Part shown: one piece after another, positions 58,360-64,000 of the stretch
Numbering within the stretch: position 1 is the first letter of the stretch
Layout of the letters: each line of letters opens with the position of its first letter
NCBI RefSeq assembly: GCF_000716785.1
Contig: NZ_JNYY01000009.1
Coordinates: forward strand, 186,001-250,000
Length of the DNA: 64,000 nt
Reading direction: 5' to 3'
From: Amycolatopsis vancoresmycina
GTDB lineage: Bacteria > Actinomycetota > Actinomycetes > Mycobacteriales > Pseudonocardiaceae
The notes under the pieces: generated by a model
The model's input: only the letters and a program-made list of their open reading frames with translations
The model's database searches: none
What the model was told of the DNA's origin: nothing
Position numbers and translations under genes: made by a program

Positions 58360-59372
58360 GAGCGACGCCCGTAGCCGACGGCTTCGCGCCAGCGGTCCAG
58401 CGTCCGCATGTTGGCGAGGGTTTCGGCCCAGGTCAGCTCGGGCGCCTGGCGGTCTCCGACGTGCGCGGCGACGTGGTCCGCTTCGCGCGCGAAGACGCCC
58501 TGGGTCGCTTCGACCTCGATGACCTCCGGCTCGCCGTCGGCCGGGGTCAGGACGATCTGCGAGACGCCGGGGTGGCGCAGCGGGTGGATCCACGCGGGCC
58601 GCGGAATGTGGATCTGCCCGTGCGAGCCGAACACGCGGATGCCGTCCTCCCGGGTCAGCCGGATGCCGCACGAGATCGTGGCGAGGATGTCGCCGGGCAG
58701 GCGCAGCAGGCCGGTCGCCCACTCGTCGACGCCGGTCGCGGACAGGTGCGCCATCCCGCTGACCTCGGACGGCTCGACGACGTCCTGCCCGGTCGCGGCC
58801 TGCGCGACCAGCCGGGCCAGCGAGGTGCAGTAGCAGCCGACGTCGAGGATCCCGCCGCCGCCGAGCGCGGGGTCGCTCAGCCGGGCGGTCTCCTCCGGGT
58901 TGCTGTCGAAGGAGAAGGTCGTGTCCACCGCGCGGACCTCGCCGATCGCCCCGGAGGAGATCAGCTCGGCCAGCCGCCGCGTCTGCGGGTGCAGCCGGTA
59001 CATGAACGCCTCCATCAGGAAGACGTCGTGCGCGCGGGCGGCGTCGATGACCTCCCCGGCATCGGCGGCGGTGAGCGTCAGCGGCTTCTCGCAGAGCACG
59101 TGCTTGCCGGCCTCGACGGCGGCGATGGCCCATTCCTTGTGCAGCGCGTGCGGCGTCGAGACGTAGACGGCATCGACGTCCGGGTCGGCGAGGAGGTCTT
59201 CGTAGCTGCCGTAGGCCTTCGGGATGTCGAAGCGCGTGGCGAACTCCCGGGCCCGCTCGCCGTCCCGGGCGGCAACGGCGGCGAGGACGCCGTGCTTGCT
59301 CTCGTCGACGCCCGCGGCGAAGTGGGCGGCGATGGTCCCGGCGGCCAGCAGGCCCCAGCGCAGTTCCGTCAC
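58356..59372 (-). CDS. Gfo/Idh/MocA-family oxidoreductase inside the cob operon
   Basis: A protein of 338 residues. N-terminal NAD(P)-binding domain (RWGLLAAGTIAAHFAAG), VYVSTPHALH, the EKPLT motif with catalytic Lys (HVLCEKPLTLTAADA), and a C-terminal domain with EAFMYRLHPQTRRL and GGGILDVGCYCTSLARL. The closest general type is trans-1,2-dihydrobenzene-1,2-diol dehydrogenase/sugar oxidoreductase. It is translationally coupled on both sides (to cobM by 59369-59372 and to cobK by 58356-58359), which is a strong link to cobalamin synthesis. No established role for such an enzyme in this pathway is known to me; alternatively it arrived by operon insertion. Confidence 0.92.
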   Translation of the reverse strand: MTELRWGLLAAGTIAAHFAAGVDESKHGVLAAVAARDGERAREFATRFDIPKAYGSYEDLLADPDVDAVYVSTPHALHKEWAIAAVEAGKHVLCEKPLTLTAADAGEVIDAARAHDVFLMEAFMYRLHPQTRRLAELISSGAIGEVRAVDTTFSFDSNPEETARLSDPALGGGGILDVGCYCTSLARLVAQAATGQDVVEPSEVSGMAHLSATGVDEWATGLLRLPGDILATISCGIRLTREDGIRVFGSHGQIHIPRPAWIHPLRHPGVSQIVLTPADGEPEVIEVEATQGVFAREADHVAAHVGDRQAPELTWAETLANMRTLDRWREAVGYGRRS

Positions 59373-60130
59373 AACGACTCCGGTTGGTTCGCCCGGTCAC
59401 GGGCACTCGAGTACAGGAAGCTGTCGGGGAAGTTCGTCGTGGCGAGCACCCGCCCGACGAAGATGGTGGCGGCGCGCGTCATCCCGGCGTCGCGGACCAG
59501 GGCGGGGAGTTCCCCGAGCACCCCGCGCACGACGGTTTCCCCGGCCTGGCTCGCGAGCGCGACGACGGCGACGGGACAGTCCCTGCCGTAGTGCGGCGCC
59601 AGTTCCCCGGCCACCCGTTCGACGTGGTTGACGGCGAGGTGCAGCGCAAGGGTGGCCCCGGTCGCGGCGAAGGCGGCGAGGGTCTCGCCGGGCGGCATCT
59701 TGGTGGAGCGGGCTTGAACCCGGGTGATGACGAGGCTCTGCCCGATTTCGGGCACGGTGAGCTCCCGCTTCAGCACGGCGGCCGAAGCGGCGAAGGCGGG
59801 CACCCCGGGAACGACGTCGTAGGGAACCCCGACGGCATCGAGCCGCCGCACCTGCTCGGCGACGGCGCTGTAGAGCGACGGATCCCCCGAGCACAGCCGC
59901 GCAATCTCGTGCCCGGCGCGGTGAGCGTCGACGAGCTTCTCGACGATCTGCTCGAGGCTGAGGTTCGCGGTGTCGACGAGCTCGGCGCCGGCCGGGCAGT
60001 AGGCGAGGAGGTCGGGCGGGGTCATGCTGCCGGGGTAGAGGCAGACACCGCAGCGGGCGAGCAGGTCCCGGCCCCGCACGGTGATGAGGTCGGCAGCCCC
60101 GGGCCCGGCGCCGATGAAGTGCACGGTCAT
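59369..60130 (-). CDS. cobM: Precorrin-4 C11-methyltransferase
   Basis: A protein of 253 residues. The SAM-binding start VHFIGAGPGAADLITVRG, CLYPGSMTPPDLLAYCP, LCSGDPSLYSAVAEQ and VPYDVVPGVPAFAASAAVLKRELTVPEIGQSLV identify CobM/CbiF. It methylates C11 to give precorrin-5. ATG 60130 is preferred over an upstream in-frame start because the family begins at this Met; it overlaps the stop of a small upstream frame (60127-60309). The next step, CobF (precorrin-6A synthase), is not encoded in the window. Confidence 0.96.
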   Translation of the reverse strand: MTVHFIGAGPGAADLITVRGRDLLARCGVCLYPGSMTPPDLLAYCPAGAELVDTANLSLEQIVEKLVDAHRAGHEIARLCSGDPSLYSAVAEQVRRLDAVGVPYDVVPGVPAFAASAAVLKRELTVPEIGQSLVITRVQARSTKMPPGETLAAFAATGATLALHLAVNHVERVAGELAPHYGRDCPVAVVALASQAGETVVRGVLGELPALVRDAGMTRAATIFVGRVLATTNFPDSFLYSSARDRANQPESL

Positions 60131-60309
60131 CGGCTGCTCCAGGTGACGGTGGCGGAACGGGCGGTGGCAGGCTGCCACACCCCGCGACCGGCCGTCGATG
60201 TCGTGCTCGTCACCGGCTCCCCGGAGGTGGCCGCGCGACGGCCGCGGCCGGGGTTCGCCATCGCCGCGTGCCCCGTGCCGTCCTTGGCCGTCGGGCGGCG
60301 GCCGGTCAT
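60127..60309 (-). CDS. Possible small coupled ORF (60 aa) between cobL and cobM
   Basis: Frame from ATG 60309 to a stop that overlaps the cobM start (ATGA), the same coupling seen throughout this operon, and with high G/C at third positions. The product is Arg/Thr/Ala-rich (TGRRPTAKDGTGHAAM ... ARSATVTWSSR) and matches nothing I can name. The position between cobL and cobM is where a CobE/CbiG-like gene might be expected, but no CobE motif is convincing. It may be a small real protein, a CobE remnant, or a chance frame in the 220-bp gap. Confidence 0.35.
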   Translation of the reverse strand: MTGRRPTAKDGTGHAAMANPGRGRRAATSGEPVTSTTSTAGRGVWQPATARSATVTWSSR

Positions 60310-60349
60310 CGGCAGCTCCGCGGTCCGCGATCCGACGGTCGGCCGCTGG

Positions 60350-61501
60350 TCACCGGCTGCTCCACTGGGTCACGACCCGTGCCGGCGTCCAGCCCGTGAA
60401 GCCGCCCAGCGGCGCCGCTTTCTCCACGCCGATCCGCAGCAGCTCCCCTCCGTGCTCCTCGTACGCGCGCGCCAAGACCTGCTCGGCCTCCAGCGTCACC
60501 CCGTGGGCCACCACCCGCGCGCCCGTCGCCAGGCACGCGTCCAGTACGCCGGGCGCCGTCACGCCGCCTCCGATGAAGACCGCGTCCGGTGCCGGCAGCG
60601 CGGTCAGCGCCTCCGGTGCTTCCCCCGTCACCACCTCCAGTTCCGGTACTCCCAGGTCCAGTGCGTTCCGCCCGATCCGCTCCGCCCGCTCCGCCGAGCG
60701 CTCGATCGCGACCGCGCGGTTCAAGCCGTTCAGCCGCGACCACTCGATGCCGACGCTGCCCGCGCCCGCGCCGACGTCCCACAACAGCTCGCCGGGACTC
60801 GGCGCGAGGCGGGCCAGCGCCGACACGCGGAGGTCGCGTTTGGTCAGCTGCCCGTCGTGGGCGTACACGTCGTCCGGGATGCCGATCAGCGGCAACGCCG
60901 GACCCGCGCACGCCAGCGCGAACACCGTCAGCGGACCGGGATCGCCGGCCCAGCCGTCGGAGACGCGCTCGTCGGGCCCGCCCAGGTTCTCCAGCGCGAT
61001 CAGCTCACTCTCGCCATAGCCCCGCACGGTGAGCAGGGAGCGCAGAGCCGTCGCGTCGGCACCCAGGACGAGCACTCGCCGGCGCGGCGCCAGCACCCGG
61101 GCGACGCGGGCCGACGACCGGCCGACGATGGTGACCACCTCGGTCTCCTCGGCGGACCAGCCCAGCCGTGCCCGGGCCAGTGTCACCGACGAGAGCGCGG
61201 GCAGCGCCTCGACCTCGTATCCATGGGCCACCAGTGTGGCACCCACCCCCGACAAAAACGGATCTCCGCTGGCCAGGACGCAGATCCGGGCGCCTTCGTG
61301 CTCGGCGATGACCGCGTCCAGCCCGGGCAGCAGCGGCGTCGGCCAGGCCTGCGCCGGGAGCCCCTCGGGGAGGTACCCCAGCTGCCGTGGCGCGCCCAGC
61401 ACGACGTCGGCGGCGAGCACCGCGGCTCTGGCCTGCTCCGACAGCCCGGACCAGCCGTCGGCCCCGATCCCGACGACCATCAAGGGTGATTTTTCGCGCA
61501 C
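60350..61501 (-). CDS. cobL: Precorrin-6Y C5,15-methyltransferase (decarboxylating) CobL
   Basis: A protein of 383 residues. N-terminal CbiE-like half (1-~190): MVVGIGADGWSGLSEQARAA, ICVLASGDPFLSGVGATL. C-terminal CbiT-like half (~200-383): LLWDVGAGAGSVGIEWSRL (SAM motif I) and FIGGGVTAPGVLDACL. It methylates C5 and C15 and removes the C12 acetate carboxyl, giving precorrin-8X. GTG 61501 has GGTGGGAAATC before it; ATG 61480 is the alternative. It diverges from the chelatase gene over a 67-bp region and leads the minus-strand cob operon. Confidence 0.94.
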   Translation of the reverse strand: MREKSPLMVVGIGADGWSGLSEQARAAVLAADVVLGAPRQLGYLPEGLPAQAWPTPLLPGLDAVIAEHEGARICVLASGDPFLSGVGATLVAHGYEVEALPALSSVTLARARLGWSAEETEVVTIVGRSSARVARVLAPRRRVLVLGADATALRSLLTVRGYGESELIALENLGGPDERVSDGWAGDPGPLTVFALACAGPALPLIGIPDDVYAHDGQLTKRDLRVSALARLAPSPGELLWDVGAGAGSVGIEWSRLNGLNRAVAIERSAERAERIGRNALDLGVPELEVVTGEAPEALTALPAPDAVFIGGGVTAPGVLDACLATGARVVAHGVTLEAEQVLARAYEEHGGELLRIGVEKAAPLGGFTGWTPARVVTQWSSR

Positions 61502-61568
61502 GATTTCCCACCCTAAGCGAGCCGGGCGCTGTGCGATGATCGGCCGGTCGCCGACCTCAGGAGCGCTG

Positions 61569-63515
61569 TTGAAGCCGTACCCGTTCACCGCCGTCGTCGG
61601 GCTGCCCGACCTGCGCCTGGCGCTGGTCCTCTCGTCGATCTCACCCGCCGTCGGCGGGGTGCTGGTGCGCGGCGAGAAGGGCACCGCGAAGTCGACCATG
61701 GTCCGCGCGCTGGCCGGCCTGCTGCCCGGCGTCGACGTCGTCGACGGCTGCCGGTTCTCCTGCGATCCCGCCGCCCCCGACCCGCTCTGCCCGGACGGCC
61801 CGCACGAAGGCGCGAAGAGCCATCGGCGGCCCGCCAAGCTGGTCGAACTCCCCGTCGGTGCGGCCGAAGACCGCGTGATCGGCTCCCTGCACCTGGAACG
61901 CGCGCTCGCCGAGGGCGTCACGGACTTCCAGCCCGGCCTGCTGGCCGCCGCGCACCGCGGGCTGCTCTACGTCGACGAGGTCAACCTGCTGCACGACCAC
62001 CTCGTCGACACGCTCCTGGACGCCGCCGCGATGGGCCGCGCGACCGTGGAACGCGAGGGCGTCTCGGTGTCGCACGCGGCGCGGTTCGTGCTGATCGGCA
62101 CCATGAACCCCGAGGAAGGCGAGCTGCGGCCGCAGCTGCTGGACCGGTTCGGGCTGACCGTCGAGGTCGCCTCCAGCCGCGACCCGGAGCAGCGCGTCGA
62201 GGTCGTCCGGCGCCGCCTGGCCTACGAAGCCGATCCGGACGCCTTCGCCGCGCAGTACGCCGACGAGGACGCCCGGCTCGCGGCGGACATCGAAGCCGCG
62301 CAACGGCTCCTGCCCGCCGTCAAGCTCCCCGACGAGGCGCTGCGCCAGATCGCCGAGGTCTGCGCGTCCTTCGAGGTCGACGGCATGCGCGCGGACATCG
62401 TCACCGCCCGCACCGCGGTCGCGCACGCGGCCTGGGCCGGCCGTGACGAGGTGACCACCGACGACGTCCGCGTCGCCGCCCGCCTCGCCCTGCCGCACCG
62501 CCGCCGCCGCAACCCGTTCGACGCCCCCGGCATCTCGGAAGAGCAGCTGGAGCAGGCCCTGCAGGACGCGCAACCGGATCCGGGGCCGGAGGACGACGGC
62601 CCCGGCTCGGGCTCGACGCCGCCGGAAGCACCCGAACCGCCGCAGAGCAGCGAAAACGCGCCGCAGGGAGAGCCGAAGCAGAGTGGCGGGCAGCAGAAGA
62701 CCGTCGGCGCCGGCGAGACGTTCAAGGCCCGTGTCTTCCGCGTCAAGGGCATGGGCGAAGGCGAGCGCGGCCGCCGTTCGCGGGCGATCACCGACAGCGG
62801 CCGGACCATCGGCGTGCAGCCCCCGAGTGTCCATGAAGGACGGCCGCACCTGGTTGCGACCGTCAAAGCCGCGGCACCGCACCAGAAAGCCCGCGGCCGT
62901 GCGGGGGCCGGTTTGAAGCTGCGGCCCGAAGACGTCCGCTACGCGCTGCGCGAAGGGCGTGAGGGCAACCTCGTGCTGTTCTGCGTGGACGCGTCCGGCT
63001 CGATGGGCGCCAAGGCCCGCATGCGCGAGGTCAAGTCCGCGGTGCTGTCCCTGCTGCTCGACGCCTACCAGCGCCGCGACAAGGTCGGGCTCGTCACGTT
63101 CCGCGGCGCCGCGGCCGAACTCGCGTTGCCGCCGACGATCAGCGTCGACGCCGCCGCGTCCCGCCTGGACGGCCTGCCGACCGGTGGCCGGACGCCGCTG
63201 GCCGAAGGGCTCCTGGAGGCGGCGCGCGTGCTGCGTGTCGAGGAGATCCGCGACCCCCGGCGCCGCCCGCTGCTGGTCGTCGTCACCGACGGGCGCGCCA
63301 CCAGCGGCCCCGACGCCGTCGCCCGCGCCCAGGCCGCGGCCGGCCTGCTGGCCGGCGTCACGACGATCGTGATGGACTGCGAAAGCGGCAAGATGCGGCT
63401 CGGGCTGGCCGCCGACCTCGCCGCCCACCTCGGCGCGGAACACGTGCCCCTCGCCGACGTCGCCGCCGAATCGCTGGCGGCCGCCGTCCGCGCCCGGACC
63501 GGAAAGGCCGCCTGA
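61569..63515 (+). CDS. ChlI/ChlD-type metal chelatase ATPase/VWA protein (cobaltochelatase partner)
   Basis: A protein of 648 residues. N-terminal AAA+ domain (ChlI-like): PYPFTAVVGLPDLRLAL, Walker A RGEKGTAKSTM, GLLYVDEVNLLHDHLVD (Walker B), FVLIGTMNPEEGELRPQLLDRFG. A Pro/Gly/Glu-rich acidic linker (~330-385) follows, then a C-terminal VWA domain with the metal site FCVDASGSMGAK (DxSxS) and TDGRATSGPDA. TTG 61569 follows AGGAG and gives the family's KPYPF start. It is a fusion of the two ATPase subunits, and with CobN likely forms the cobalt-inserting complex in place of CobS/CobT. Confidence 0.93.
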   Translation: MKPYPFTAVVGLPDLRLALVLSSISPAVGGVLVRGEKGTAKSTMVRALAGLLPGVDVVDGCRFSCDPAAPDPLCPDGPHEGAKSHRRPAKLVELPVGAAEDRVIGSLHLERALAEGVTDFQPGLLAAAHRGLLYVDEVNLLHDHLVDTLLDAAAMGRATVEREGVSVSHAARFVLIGTMNPEEGELRPQLLDRFGLTVEVASSRDPEQRVEVVRRRLAYEADPDAFAAQYADEDARLAADIEAAQRLLPAVKLPDEALRQIAEVCASFEVDGMRADIVTARTAVAHAAWAGRDEVTTDDVRVAARLALPHRRRRNPFDAPGISEEQLEQALQDAQPDPGPEDDGPGSGSTPPEAPEPPQSSENAPQGEPKQSGGQQKTVGAGETFKARVFRVKGMGEGERGRRSRAITDSGRTIGVQPPSVHEGRPHLVATVKAAAPHQKARGRAGAGLKLRPEDVRYALREGREGNLVLFCVDASGSMGAKARMREVKSAVLSLLLDAYQRRDKVGLVTFRGAAAELALPPTISVDAAASRLDGLPTGGRTPLAEGLLEAARVLRVEEIRDPRRRPLLVVVTDGRATSGPDAVARAQAAAGLLAGVTTIVMDCESGKMRLGLAADLAAHLGAEHVPLADVAAESLAAAVRARTGKAA

Positions 63516-64000
63516 TGCCGCAGGGGAAGCCCGAGGTCGTCCCGGACGACGGCCTGACCACGCGCCAGCGCCGCAACCGGCCGCTGCTCGCCGTGCACAC
63601 CGGCGAAATGAAGGGCAAGTCGACCGCCGCGTTCGGAATGGCGTTGCGCGCCTGGAACCAGGGCTGGTCGATCGGCGTGTTCCAGTTCGTGAAGTCGGCG
63701 AAGTGGCGCGTCGGCGAGGAAGCCGCGTTCAAGGCGCTCGGCCAGCTGCACGACGACACCGGCCAGGGCGGGCCGGTCGAGTGGCACAAGATGGGCGAAG
63801 GCTGGAGCTGGGCGCGCAAGTCCGGTTCCGAAGAGGACCACGCTTCGAACGCTCGTGAGGGCTGGGCGGAGATCAAGCGACGGCTCGCCGCCGAGACGCA
63901 CGACTTCTACGTCCTCGACGAATTCTCGTACCTGCTCAAGTGGGGCTGGCTCGAGGTTGACGACGTGGTGTCCACTTTGGTCTCCCGGCCAGGGCACCAG
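63515..64000 (+). CDS. cobO: Corrinoid adenosyltransferase CobO (partial, continues past window)
   Basis: The first 162 residues are visible. Walker A VHTGEMKGKSTAAFGMALRA (residues ~27-46), VFQFVKSAKWRVGEEAAF, WHKMGEGWSW and HDFYVLDEFSYLLKWGWL match CobA/CobO/BtuR enzymes, which adenosylate cob(I)yrinic acid a,c-diamide. ATG 63515 shares its A with the chelatase stop (TGATG), so the two are coupled. The window ends about 40 residues before the usual C-terminus of the family. CobB would be expected next, outside the window. Confidence 0.95.
   Translation, partial: MPQGKPEVVPDDGLTTRQRRNRPLLAVHTGEMKGKSTAAFGMALRAWNQGWSIGVFQFVKSAKWRVGEEAAFKALGQLHDDTGQGGPVEWHKMGEGWSWARKSGSEEDHASNAREGWAEIKRRLAAETHDFYVLDEFSYLLKWGWLEVDDVVSTLVSRPGHQ

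Overview
The window is about 73-75% G+C with strong third-position G/C bias, frequent GTG/TTG starts and many ATGA/GTGA start-stop overlaps. This is typical of an actinomycete. An Emb-type arabinosyltransferase, an EspR-like regulator, SARP regulation, an oligoribonuclease and a CobG-dependent (oxygen-requiring) cobalamin pathway point to an arabinogalactan-walled member of the Pseudonocardiaceae, Amycolatopsis-like. That taxonomic call is inference from gene content, not from a search.

Layout. 1-4.1 kb: the N-terminal part of an unknown gene, an amino-acid permease, and a coupled three-gene cassette (EspR-like XRE regulator, ImmA/IrrE metallopeptidase, 7-TM membrane protein). A palindrome at 4.06-4.10 kb lies between this cassette and a divergent SARP/NB-ARC/TPR regulator. 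7.3-11.1 kb: three consecutive secreted proteins, each carrying exactly seven copies of the same ~38-residue repeat, two of them attached to peptidoglycan hydrolase domains. 11.2-18.3 kb: a DUF72 protein, a second copy of the XRE/ImmA/7-TM cassette, tRNA-Lys, an L,D-transpeptidase lipoprotein, an MFS symporter and tRNA-His. 18.4-28.3 kb: mostly housekeeping genes (orn, HerA-like ATPase, DUF3224, HtrA, M20 hydrolase, methyltransferase, AlkA-like protein, M50-like peptidase, proA and a coupled small protein). 28.3-30.4 kb: a 41-bp tandem repeat tract interrupted by an IS110 element. 30.4-36.8 kb: a small protein, a domain-swapped RibD-like protein, a chitinase under a DasR-type site, and a GT39-family transferase/response regulator/kinase operon.

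36.8-46.7 kb: cobN behind a cobalamin riboswitch, then a tight four-gene operon with PgsB- and PgsC-type poly-gamma-glutamate synthase subunits, an NlpC/P60 hydrolase and a double-sensor HAMP protein. There is no PgsA/CapA in it. 46.7-48.8 kb: an ABC exporter and a small XRE regulator with a palindromic operator. 49.0-64.0 kb: the main cobalamin locus. cobG-cobH-cobIJ run rightward, and cobL-(small ORF)-cobM-Gfo/Idh/MocA-cobK-bluB run leftward. A ChlI/ChlD-type chelatase and the start of cobO lie at the right end. An OLD-like ATPase/TOPRIM gene and the emb gene sit inside this locus.

How genes work together. The cob genes cover precorrin-2 methylation (CobI), aerobic ring contraction (CobG, CobJ), CobM, CobK, CobL, CobH, cobalt insertion (CobN plus the ChlID protein), adenosylation (CobO) and the lower ligand (BluB). 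CobF, CobB and the late assembly genes are not in the window. Two gene sets have no established description that I know of: the seven-repeat secreted trio (7.3-11.1 kb) and the PgsBC/HAMP/NlpC-P60 operon (40.6-45.6 kb). The duplicated XRE/ImmA/7-TM cassette is a recurrent but poorly understood regulatory arrangement.
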